Source of the DNA: Clostridiaceae bacterium
GTDB lineage: Bacteria > Bacillota_A > Clostridia > Acetivibrionales > Acetivibrionaceae
Direction: 5' to 3'
Length of the DNA stretch: 6,896 nt
Assembly (NCBI GenBank): GCA_012513545.1
Contig: JAAZCB010001292.1
Location: 1 to 6,896 of the forward strand
Shown here: one piece after another, positions 1 to 6,532 of the stretch
Position numbering within the stretch: position 1 is the first letter of the stretch
Layout: each line of letters opens with the position of its first letter
Program-made: the position numbers and the translations under genes
The notes under the pieces: model-generated
What the model was told of the DNA's origin: nothing
What the model saw: only the letters and a program-made list of their open reading frames with translations
Database searches by the model: none

Positions 1-718
1 ATACCACTTCAATAATACTTCTGAATGTATCCGTTTTATTTGCCAGCTTATCTATGTTATCTGCATATTTTTTTATTTTTTTACTAAATGCTTCCTTTTG
101 CTTTTCATTTAATGATACTGTATGCCATTGTACATCTGTACGAAGCACTTTTGCCATCTTATAAAAACCAGCAATTTTATCACTATTTTCATCTAAAGTA
201 TCTAATGGAACCAAAAAATGTATTTTATATGTATTTAATTTGATACCAGTTCCATATGGGTCATATTTATAAGTCAAAACATAATCTTTTGCTTGTTTTG
301 ATTTTATAATAATGTCTACCATATCATATGAATTGGTTTTAAGATTTTTTATCTTAACAGTAGCTGGTGCACCATAGCACTCATTTTCCATTTTTACACA
401 TGCACACATTGTAAAGTCTTTGTCGCTGATTAATTTTGTATACCATTCCTTTTTAGGCTTTGAAATTGCTTTGTTTTGATATGTGACCCAGTAATTTTCG
501 GTTCCAGAAAGATTTTTATAATTTATCGCTATATTATAGTGCGCTGATTGACCGCAAGAAACTGCATCATCTTTGAATTTAAATACCAAATTATCGCCCG
601 CATAATGAATACTATAATCTTTAAGATCTGTTATATTAACCGCAGCTTCAACAACATTTGGGAATGCGAATACAACAGAAATCATCATTAATATTCCGAG
701 GATAAGCCTATACCGCAT
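1..718 (-). CDS. Exported protein of unknown function, N-terminal 239 residues (runs off left edge)
   Basis: The frame is open from an ATG at 718 to the window edge, so the C-terminus is missing. The start is supported by an AAGGAGGT ribosome binding site at 725-732, six bases upstream. Residues 1-26 look like a Sec signal peptide (MRYRLILGILMMISVVFAFP, then a likely cut near VEA/A). There is no lipobox. The mature part is mixed alpha/beta in appearance, with many Tyr, Lys and Asn residues, four cysteines at 55, 105, 107 and 114 (the last three as C-x-C-x6-C), and a Lys-rich, probably helical stretch from about residue 195 to 230. I recognise no family. It starts 23 bases after the large LRR gene and is probably the third gene of that operon, so a role at the cell surface with its neighbours is an inference. 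Its base composition looks more AT-rich than the other two operon genes (sampled 60-base lines of about 23-42% GC). Confidence 0.85.
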   Translation of the reverse strand, partial: MRYRLILGILMMISVVFAFPNVVEAAVNITDLKDYSIHYAGDNLVFKFKDDAVSCGQSAHYNIAINYKNLSGTENYWVTYQNKAISKPKKEWYTKLISDKDFTMCACVKMENECYGAPATVKIKNLKTNSYDMVDIIIKSKQAKDYVLTYKYDPYGTGIKLNTYKIHFLVPLDTLDENSDKIAGFYKMAKVLRTDVQWHTVSLNEKQKEAFSKKIKKYADNIDKLANKTDTFRSIIEVV

Positions 719-724
719 AAAACA

Positions 725-732
725 ACCTCCTT
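725..732 (-). promoter_or_regulatory. Ribosome binding site of the leftmost gene
   Basis: AAGGAGGT on the minus strand, six bases before the ATG at 718. It nearly fills the 23-base gap after the TGA stop of the LRR gene (742-744). It fixes the start of a gene that is only partly in the window and indicates translation from a shared transcript. Confidence 0.85.
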
Positions 733-741
733 CAACATAAA

Positions 742-3700
742 TCATTCATTCGTTAATGAATCAACAATAATTGTTCCAGCCTTTTTCTTATGTTCTCCGT
801 TATTAGTAGATGCTTCAATTTCGTAATCGAATGATCCAACCTCAGTTAAATCAATATCATACGTAGCCCATTCCCACCCAAATACGTTATACAAAAAAGC
901 TTCGATATTCAGATCAGGAATTTTCAAGATTACTTCTGTGGGATTTCCTACAACATCGACCACTAGGACTAATTCCTCGCTTTGTATATATGTACTTTGA
1001 TTGAATATAACATGTTTTATTACTAACGGATTGGCGTTAGTAGTGATATTAACTGATGTTGTCTGTTCATCCCATTTAATAGAGAATCCCATTGCATCGC
1101 AAATATATCTTAGCGGTATAATCGCCTTGCTATTTATCAGCATGGCTGGTTGATCCATTGAAACGGTTTGCCCGTTAACTATACCGGAAGTTGCCCCAAC
1201 AACGAATTCGATAGTAGTTTCATTTTTCCCAGCTATCGCACGCTTTGTATCATGATCCCATGAAACATCTATATCTAAAGAGTCACATAGATCTTTCAGG
1301 GGGACCATAAGGCTCCCGTTAGTAATAAACGGATCGATATCAAACTTTAGTAATTGGTTGTTGGAATATACACGAATAGTTGATGGGGGTTTAACAGTTA
1401 ATTGCCCTTCATATGGTTGGTATCCCTCTGCGTTTACCCTAAACCACCTTTGGTATTGCTGTGATTCCAACCCAGCCGTATTAATCGTTACATCTTTTGA
1501 GTACGTATAGATTGAGTTTGCCCCAGGCACACCTTTCTCAACATCAAACACAAATGCCGGATTCGTCTTACAGCTGTCCTCCGTCATCCAAGTTCCGTTA
1601 GGAAGCTTAAATTGCAGTAATAAATTACTGGGTTTATTCTGTACCAACACCTTGAAGTTAAAACTTTCACCTGCTGCTCCTGCATTAGGGGTTACGACAA
1701 CATCCACTATTTCTGGAGCTACTGGGGTTTTTAAAGTATCGGTTTGCGTTATATTGTCTTCTGACAAAATCTTCACTAAGAATTTGACTGAAGAGACATC
1801 ACTAGCTTCACCATTTATATGCACTTTGCTTCCTAGAGTATAGCTTTGTCCGTTTTCCGGGGATGTAATACGCACATAGGGGTTTTTCTTCAGAATTTCT
1901 TCAGTTGTCGAACCTCCCCCTCTATTACCTCCGGGTGAACTTACCTTTATCTTTAAATTTCCCGATACGGTTTCACTCCCGGTACTCAGTATTATGGTAT
2001 AAGGGCTTTGTGCCGGCAGCAAACCTGCTTCCAGATTTATAACTACGCTGTTTTCATCAGTGATGCTCAGACTCGCTTTATCCATTATTTCTGTGCCGTC
2101 TTTATCCTTTATGACTATTGAAGTCGAACCTTCCTGAAAATGCGTATTATTTCCGCTAACGACAAGTTGAGTAGTTGCATATCCTTTTTTCAAAACAGAC
2201 GGATTAATTGCTATACTCGGACTCACCGAAACTGCTGGCTCAACCAGAAGGCTGACCATAATCACTTCTCCGCCGGTACTGAGAGATATACTATACGGAC
2301 TGTTGCTGTTTACCAAACCAGGCTTCAACAAAATCGCAGCAGTTGTTGCATCTGTTACCACTAAACTTGAATTGCCCGTGACATCAGTATTGTTTTTATC
2401 TGTTATTTGTAAAACAGTCTCGTCTTGAACAAAGTGTGTATTATGACCATTTACATTAATGCTAGTCTCCTCATAGCCTTCTTTAACACTGTTGGGGGTT
2501 ATTATGAAACCAGCTCCCACCTGAACCGGAATTCTTACCCTGGTAAATTCAGCGTCAATTCCCTGGAATAAAAGGATCATTTCGCAAGAACCGCTATTAT
2601 GCGCAGTGATAACGCCTTCCTCATCTACTGTCGCAATTGTGTTATCTGAGCTGCTGAAAGTGAACTCATCTAAAGCAACATTTGAGAGGTCGCCGTACCA
2701 GGCATCTCCGTCGTACCAGGTCTCTCCATCATCCGATAGTTGCCTGACAAATTTTTCTTCGATTTGCCGGGTCTGACCAGGATCCATCGAAATATCATTT
2801 CCTTGGTAAAATATCTTATATTGGGGCGTTATAGGAATATGTGGAGTAGGACCATAATATTCAATAACACTTTTAATTGGTTCCGCCCATATATTTATGT
2901 AGTTTCTTGAAATTCCGAGTTGCTGAGGACTGTAACTAGTCAAATTTGTAAGCAGATTTTTTTGGCAATAAAGGTTCACCAAAGTATCCGGTAAAGCCGG
3001 CAGATTTCTAAGTTGATTTTCGCCGCAACTAAGGCTCCCCAATGTATCCGGCAAAGCCGGCAGACTGCTGAGTTGATTATTAGTGCATTCAAGTATCGTC
3101 AATGTATCCGGTAAGGTCGGCAGACTGCTGAGTTGATTTTCACTGCACCAAAGCTCAGTCAATGTATCCGGTAAAGCCGGTAGACTGCTGAGTAGATTGC
3201 AACTGCAATTAAGTATTGTCAAGGTATCCGGTAAAGTCGGCAGACTGCTTACATGACAGGAACTAATACTTAATTCTTGCAGTCCAGTTCCATCAAAATT
3301 CTGTAAACCTTCCAGGCTAGTTATGTTCAACTCAGACACATCTAATATGTTGTTCTGGATAGGCATTCTGTCAATCAAATCTTGTTTCGTGAAACTTCCC
3401 GGTTCACCAGTATTTCCAAGCCACTCCCATACAGCTTGCCTGAAATTCGGATCAGTGAAGCTATCAGATATATTATCAGCTGGATTAATAATTCCGACTC
3501 TCACAGGGATGATTATTTTAGTATATTCCGAGTCTATACCATGAAACATGGCATAGATATTGCAAACGCCTTCCCCTTGAGCAGTTATCATACCATCGGC
3601 GCTAACCGATGCGATGGAATCATCTGAACTGGAGAAAGTAAAGGCATCAATTGGCCAATAACGGTTATATATGAACCACCCTTCCCCCTGCTTATATTCT

Positions 3701-4938
3701 TCATACTGACCACCATAACCCCATTCAGTGCCATTGCTGCTGCTTGTTATTAACCGCATTTTTTGAGTCATTTGCCATGTCGAACCTGGAGATAAACTGG
3801 GTGGAATTTCATGTAAATAGCATCTGTACTGTGGGGTTGTATGTTTAGTCGAAGCACTGCAATTATCTAAAGTCGTTTTATCTAATCCTGCAAATACATT
3901 AATAAAATTATTACTACAGTCGATAGACGTCAAACTAGCAGGAAGGTTAGGAAGACTTACGAGACGATTGTATGCACAATCTAGCTCAATCAAACCGCCA
4001 GGTAAATCGGGCAAATTAGTAAAATAATTGTAGTTACAATCAAGTTTCTTCAAGCTATCGGGCAATACTGGCAAGGTATTCAGACATTGCACCCATAAAG
4101 TTTCAAGCCCCGCAGGCAAGTCAGGAAGTGTTGTAAATTCACCTCGACATTCCAACACTTTTAAACTCGCAGGCAAGTCTGGCATGGTTGCTACATTACT
4201 ATCAACACAGTGTAGTTCTCTTAACCCATTATTTAGTTGAGGCAATTCAGTATATAAATTATCCCCGCCACACCACAATTCCTCCAGACTATCTGGCAAA
4301 TCTGGCATGGCTGTAAGATTATTTCTCTCGCATTTCAATGTTGTTAAAGAATATGGTAGTTCCGGAAGAGAATTAAGATTGTTTCCACAGCAGTATAGTA
4401 ATTCAAGGCCATCGGGTAAACTTGGAAGGGTCGTCAACTGATTTGCATGACAGTAAAGATATTTCAATGTCGCTGGTAATACAGGCAATTCCGTTAGCTT
4501 ATTGCCTTGGCACTCTAAAGACTCCAATGTATTAGGGAGTTCCGGTAAACTCTCAAGGTCATTGAAAGGGCAGTGTAATTCAAACAGATATAATCCCTGA
4601 AAATTTTCAATTCCATTAAGACTCGTAATATGTCTTGAGCGCACATCAAGTGTGTAATTACCAGGACTCTTTTGAAGCCTTCCTGCTAGTTCTCCCCTTG
4701 TGAAACTCCCTGGTTCACCAGTATTTCCAAGCCATTCCCATACAGCTTGCCTGAAATTCGGATCAGTGAAACTGGCGGATATATCCTCATCAACTGCATA
4801 AACTTTCTGCGCTGGTATAAGAAGCACTAATAATAGTGATAAAACTACCAATAAAGTAATTAGATTTTTTAAATTTTTATCCTTGACCCGGCTGTTATAG
4901 TTCCTATTATTTATCTTTTCATTTTTATATTGAAACAC
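742..4938 (-). CDS. Large exported LRR / Ig-like / stalk-domain mosaic protein, probable adhesin
   Basis: 1398 residues from a GTG start, chosen because GAGGGGGG lies about eight bases upstream. Signal peptide 1-48 has a long basic n-region, hydrophobic core 27-41 and a VYA/VD cut. Module A: LRR cap with FTDPNFRQAVWEWLG (56-110), about twelve 20-residue LRRs (116-353) of the form xxLxxLxCxxNxLxxLPxLP, and a Big2-like Ig domain (about 369-482, core FTFSSSDDSIASV). Module B repeats this: cap 493-549, about five LRRs (571-670), Big2-like 703-808. Next come two similar Ig- or IPT-like repeats (809-902, 908-1000) sharing NTHF and SPY, a Gly/Ser linker (1001-1012), an Ig segment (1019-1070), another beta domain (1075-1182), a copper-amine-oxidase N-terminal 'stalk' domain (about 1186-1299, with MVPLKDLCDSL and IIPLRYICDAMGF) and a C-terminal beta domain. 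No LPXTG, SLH or C-terminal membrane segment is visible. LRRs of this kind bind proteins or glycans. Adhesion is inferred; the ligand is unknown and no catalytic site is seen. Confidence 0.92.
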   Translation of the reverse strand: MFQYKNEKINNRNYNSRVKDKNLKNLITLLVVLSLLLVLLIPAQKVYAVDEDISASFTDPNFRQAVWEWLGNTGEPGSFTRGELAGRLQKSPGNYTLDVRSRHITSLNGIENFQGLYLFELHCPFNDLESLPELPNTLESLECQGNKLTELPVLPATLKYLYCHANQLTTLPSLPDGLELLYCCGNNLNSLPELPYSLTTLKCERNNLTAMPDLPDSLEELWCGGDNLYTELPQLNNGLRELHCVDSNVATMPDLPASLKVLECRGEFTTLPDLPAGLETLWVQCLNTLPVLPDSLKKLDCNYNYFTNLPDLPGGLIELDCAYNRLVSLPNLPASLTSIDCSNNFINVFAGLDKTTLDNCSASTKHTTPQYRCYLHEIPPSLSPGSTWQMTQKMRLITSSSNGTEWGYGGQYEEYKQGEGWFIYNRYWPIDAFTFSSSDDSIASVSADGMITAQGEGVCNIYAMFHGIDSEYTKIIIPVRVGIINPADNISDSFTDPNFRQAVWEWLGNTGEPGSFTKQDLIDRMPIQNNILDVSELNITSLEGLQNFDGTGLQELSISSCHVSSLPTLPDTLTILNCSCNLLSSLPALPDTLTELWCSENQLSSLPTLPDTLTILECTNNQLSSLPALPDTLGSLSCGENQLRNLPALPDTLVNLYCQKNLLTNLTSYSPQQLGISRNYINIWAEPIKSVIEYYGPTPHIPITPQYKIFYQGNDISMDPGQTRQIEEKFVRQLSDDGETWYDGDAWYGDLSNVALDEFTFSSSDNTIATVDEEGVITAHNSGSCEMILLFQGIDAEFTRVRIPVQVGAGFIITPNSVKEGYEETSINVNGHNTHFVQDETVLQITDKNNTDVTGNSSLVVTDATTAAILLKPGLVNSNSPYSISLSTGGEVIMVSLLVEPAVSVSPSIAINPSVLKKGYATTQLVVSGNNTHFQEGSTSIVIKDKDGTEIMDKASLSITDENSVVINLEAGLLPAQSPYTIILSTGSETVSGNLKIKVSSPGGNRGGGSTTEEILKKNPYVRITSPENGQSYTLGSKVHINGEASDVSSVKFLVKILSEDNITQTDTLKTPVAPEIVDVVVTPNAGAAGESFNFKVLVQNKPSNLLLQFKLPNGTWMTEDSCKTNPAFVFDVEKGVPGANSIYTYSKDVTINTAGLESQQYQRWFRVNAEGYQPYEGQLTVKPPSTIRVYSNNQLLKFDIDPFITNGSLMVPLKDLCDSLDIDVSWDHDTKRAIAGKNETTIEFVVGATSGIVNGQTVSMDQPAMLINSKAIIPLRYICDAMGFSIKWDEQTTSVNITTNANPLVIKHVIFNQSTYIQSEELVLVVDVVGNPTEVILKIPDLNIEAFLYNVFGWEWATYDIDLTEVGSFDYEIEASTNNGEHKKKAGTIIVDSLTNE
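2929..3252 (-). repeat. 60-base tandem repeat encoding the second LRR array
   Basis: About five 60-base units in exact register, each encoding one 20-residue LRR (units at residues 571, 591, 611, 631 and 651, each beginning DTL and with a cysteine at position 8). On the plus strand each unit shows CAGACTGCTGAGT and a variant of GTATCCGGTAAAGCCGG. Units 1 and 3 are more alike (DTLTIL, preceded by PTLP) than either is to unit 2 (DTLTEL, preceded by PALP), which suggests a 120-base higher-order unit. There are no spacers, so this is not a CRISPR array. The first LRR array of the same gene (3880-4593) has the same protein repeat but much more divergent DNA. Confidence 0.9.
3388..3462 (-). repeat. 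Cap-encoding direct repeat, copy B
   Basis: Second copy of the 75-base cap sequence, encoding residues 493-517, placed 1311 bases downstream of copy A in the same gene. It starts the second cap + LRR + Big2-like module. Confidence 0.92.
3880..4593 (-). repeat. First LRR array (about 12 units), diverged at DNA level
   Basis: Encodes residues 116-353 of the large protein. Units begin at residues 116, 136, 156, 176, 196, 216, 237, 257, 276, 294, 314 and 334. Most are 20 residues with the form L-x-x-L-x-C-x-x-N-x-L-x-x-L-P-x-L-P, close to the short bacterial LRR of the YopM/IpaH type but with Cys in place of the usual Val or Leu. Unit 6 has 21 residues, unit 8 has 19 and unit 9 has 18. Unit 9 lacks the column cysteine (Val283) and has a displaced Cys285. 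Confidence 0.88.
4699..4773 (-). repeat. Cap-encoding direct repeat, copy A
   Basis: 75 bases encoding residues 56-80 of the large protein, the N-terminal LRR cap with FTDPNFRQAVWEWLG. It matches 3388-3462 at 70 of 75 positions. All five differences are transitions and all are silent, so the 25 encoded residues are identical. Outside this block the two modules diverge strongly. Confidence 0.92.
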
Positions 4939-4940
4939 TT

Positions 4941-4954
4941 AAACACCCCCCTCT
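4941..4954 (-). promoter_or_regulatory. Ribosome binding site fixing a GTG start
   Basis: The 26-base gap between the Ig-repeat gene (TAA at 4965-4967) and the LRR gene carries a purine-rich GAGGGGGG a few bases before the GTG at 4936-4938. No nearby ATG has a comparable site, so the GTG is the likely start. The short gap supports co-transcription. Confidence 0.75.
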
Positions 4955-4964
4955 TTTCTCTATT

Positions 4965-6353
4965 TTAATTGATCTTAATCTGCACCTGGTCTGTGGCAAC
5001 CTGCTCACCATCATCCGAATAACCTTGCATTTCAATAATATAGGTGCCCGGTGCGAGATTAGATGTGGGCCATGAAGTCGAATACTGCCCATTGCCAGAA
5101 TTGGTTACCGGCAATTCTTGTTCCTTGAAAACAGGTGCTGCTATTAGCACCTTAAAAGTATATTGGTTGGACTTTTTTGCGGTAGTTGCTGTTACTTTTA
5201 TCGTGTGCTCACCTATTGATAGGCGGGATGTATCCCATGTATAGTTGAGAGATGCTGCTGTGGGTCGGACTGCCGGAGTGCTGCTCCCATCAAAATATAA
5301 GGCCATGGCTTGAATGGGCAGCGCTGCCGTAGCCGAAGCAATGATATTTACTTTGTTTCCTTGAGGAATAGTCTGCCCCTCAGTCAGGGAACTTACGATA
5401 ATTTGGGGCGGGGCTTCTGCAGGATCTGTGATCGTAACCTTTATGGTTTCAGAGCTGGATATATTTTTAGGGTTTACTGCGTTAATCTTTATTACATGTT
5501 TGCCAACTGCCACTCCCCGGGTATCCCAGGTGTAACTCAAACTTCCGCTTTCAGGCCGGATAATCTGTTTATTGTCAATGTAAAGCGCCATAGCCGCTAC
5601 CTTCGGATTGGTTGTGGCACTGGCGGATATATCAATTTTGGTTCCCTGTGCAAAGCTGTTATTATTCTTGGGATTCTTCAATGTTATTTCCGGAGGGACA
5701 TCAGCGGGATCTTTTATTGTAATTTTGACAGTTTCGTAATCCGACACATTTTTAGGATTGACTGCACTGATTTTTATTGTATGTTTACCAACTGCCACTC
5801 CTCGGGTATCCCAAGTGTAACTCAAACTTCCGTTTTCAGGCCGGATAATTTGTTTATTGTCAATGTAAAGCGCCATAGCCGCTACCTTCGGATTGGCTGT
5901 GGCACTAGCGGATATCTTAATTTTTGCTCCCTGCGAGAAAGTATCGCCGCTATCAGGGCTCTTTACAGTTATTTCTGGCGGCATTTCAGAAGGATCTTTT
6001 ATGGTTATTACTACGGTTTCCTCACTTGCCCTGGTTCCATCCCATGCAGTAATACGAATGCTGTGTTTACCGGCAGACACATTGCCAGATGGCCACGAGT
6101 AACTTAATTTGTTGCCAGATACACGGTCTTTTTGCGTCCCATCAACATATAAACCCATCGCTGCAATTGAAGGACTTCCAACGGCGCTTGCAGAAATGGT
6201 GATGTTTTTTCCTTTAACAAAAACATCACCTGAATCAGGATTAGTAATGGTAATGCTTGGAGGCTCCGACACTGCAAGTGCACTGATTTGATGAATCATA
6301 AGAAAAATTAAAATAAATAGAAGATACATCAAATATTTTTTGAAATTAATCAT
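4965..6353 (-). CDS. Exported protein of tandem bacterial Ig-like repeats
   Basis: 462 residues from the ATG at 6353. An in-frame ATG at 6368 would add five residues (MGEKR), but it has no ribosome binding site, and those five codons themselves hold the GGGGGAG that serves 6353. Signal peptide 1-27: basic start (NFKK), hydrophobic core 8-20, cut after ALA. The mature part is four Ig-like repeats of about 95 residues, starting at PPSITI (31), PPEITV (125), PPEITL (220) and PPQIIV (315), then a shorter C-terminal half domain (about 407-462) with the same ending pattern (TSWPTSNLAPGTY). The repeats share AMxLYxD, LSYxW and VGKHxIKI and resemble the bacterial Ig domain group often called Big_9. 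The protein has no cysteine, unlike its neighbour, and no visible anchor. It lies 26 bases upstream of the LRR gene and is probably the first gene of the operon. A role as an extracellular stalk or binding protein is inferred. Confidence 0.9.
   Translation of the reverse strand: MINFKKYLMYLLFILIFLMIHQISALAVSEPPSITITNPDSGDVFVKGKNITISASAVGSPSIAAMGLYVDGTQKDRVSGNKLSYSWPSGNVSAGKHSIRITAWDGTRASEETVVITIKDPSEMPPEITVKSPDSGDTFSQGAKIKISASATANPKVAAMALYIDNKQIIRPENGSLSYTWDTRGVAVGKHTIKISAVNPKNVSDYETVKITIKDPADVPPEITLKNPKNNNSFAQGTKIDISASATTNPKVAAMALYIDNKQIIRPESGSLSYTWDTRGVAVGKHVIKINAVNPKNISSSETIKVTITDPAEAPPQIIVSSLTEGQTIPQGNKVNIIASATAALPIQAMALYFDGSSTPAVRPTAASLNYTWDTSRLSIGEHTIKVTATTAKKSNQYTFKVLIAAPVFKEQELPVTNSGNGQYSTSWPTSNLAPGTYIIEMQGYSDDGEQVATDQVQIKIN
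5136..6263 (-). repeat. Four tandem Ig-like repeats (period about 285 bases)
   Basis: Repeat 1 spans 5982-6263, repeat 2 5697-5981, repeat 3 5412-5696 and repeat 4 5136-5411. Repeats 2 and 3 are the closest pair: 5781-5915 and 5496-5630 match at 128 of 135 positions with an offset of exactly 285, and all seven differences are transitions. Five of these are silent; the others give Ala/Thr and Asn/Ser. Repeats 1 and 4 are clearly older. Confidence 0.9.
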
Positions 6354-6359
6354 TCGCTT

Positions 6360-6366
6360 CTCCCCC
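6360..6366 (-). promoter_or_regulatory. Ribosome binding site deciding the start of the Ig-repeat gene
   Basis: GGGGGAG, six bases before the ATG at 6353. It lies inside the codons that would follow the alternative ATG at 6368, so it argues for the shorter protein. Confidence 0.7.
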
Positions 6367-6380
6367 ATACTAGTAAAATA

Positions 6381-6408
6381 AATATACTATTTTAATTTCG
6401 TCTATCGA
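6381..6408 (-). promoter_or_regulatory. Candidate sigma-A-type promoter of the Ig/LRR operon
   Basis: A possible -35 TCGATA (6408-6403, four of six matches to TTGACA), a 16-base spacer and a -10 TATATT (6386-6381, five of six matches). Transcription would start near 6374, giving a leader of about 20 bases before the ATG at 6353. The region is AT-rich, so chance matches are likely. Confidence 0.35.
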
Positions 6409-6418
6409 GATTTATCTC
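6407..6418. promoter_or_regulatory. Small palindrome next to the candidate promoter
   Basis: GAGATTTATCTC has 5-base arms (GAGAT/ATCTC) around two bases and touches the upstream edge of the candidate -35 box. This could be an operator half-site arrangement, but a 5-base arm in AT-rich DNA may be chance. Confidence 0.25.
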
Positions 6419-6480
6419 CTTTAGCCTTATTTCCAAATATTGTGACAAAAAATGCTATAGAATATACTTTCTGAGCCTAC

Positions 6481-6508
6481 AACTTAATACAGAAAAAACT
6501 TAATCCAG
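6481..6508 (-). repeat. Duplicated 12-mer, 16-base period
   Basis: On the minus strand CTGGATTAAGTT (6508-6497) and CTGTATTAAGTT (6492-6481) match at 11 of 12 positions and repeat every 16 bases. The run of T between them follows the first copy directly. They may be protein binding sites or remains of a mobile-element end. Confidence 0.5.
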
Positions 6509-6532
6509 TCCCCTGTTTTCAACATGTTAAGT
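6493..6532 (-). terminator. Weak hairpin with T run after the BspA-like ORF
   Basis: On the minus strand ACTTAA (6532-6527, overlapping the TAA stop) can pair with TTAAGT (6503-6498), followed directly by five T. A second, GC-richer pairing, CCCTGTT (6540-6534) with AACAGGG (6517-6511), competes with it but sits 12 bases from the T run. Either could end transcription, though both are weak for an intrinsic terminator. Confidence 0.3.

Larger units (their letters stand above)
6354..6526 (-). other. Intergenic region before the operon (173 bases)
   Basis: AT-rich, between the truncated BspA-like ORF and the Ig-repeat gene. It holds the 12-mer pair at 6481-6508, a T run at 6493-6498 (minus strand), the palindrome and the candidate promoter. 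I see no riboswitch fold and no further coding sequence. Confidence 0.6.

Noticed and set aside
742..1032. Sortase or SLH anchor at the C-terminus of the LRR protein
   Set aside because: The last hundred residues form a beta-rich domain with no LPXTG-like motif, hydrophobic segment or SLH repeat.
1042..1383. Copper amine oxidase enzyme
   Set aside because: Only the N-terminal stalk-type domain is present. The catalytic domain is absent, so the family name here refers to domain origin and not to activity.
2929..3252. Regular 60-base repeats as a CRISPR array
   Set aside because: The units abut without unique spacers and are in frame within a long coding sequence that encodes LRRs.
5310..6107. 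Plus-strand ORF of 265 codons opposite the Ig-repeat gene
   Set aside because: It mirrors the repeats of the minus-strand gene, has no convincing ribosome binding site or domain, and its translation is Arg/Tyr/Cys-rich as expected of a shadow frame.
6402..6430. Sigma-D/FliA-type promoter (CTAAA followed by CGATAG)
   Set aside because: The spacing between the two elements is about 10-12 bases, shorter than the roughly 15-16 that this class needs.
6354..6526. Riboswitch in the operon leader
   Set aside because: I looked for conserved aptamer cores such as that of the cyclic-di-GMP class and found only isolated matching words without the supporting stems.
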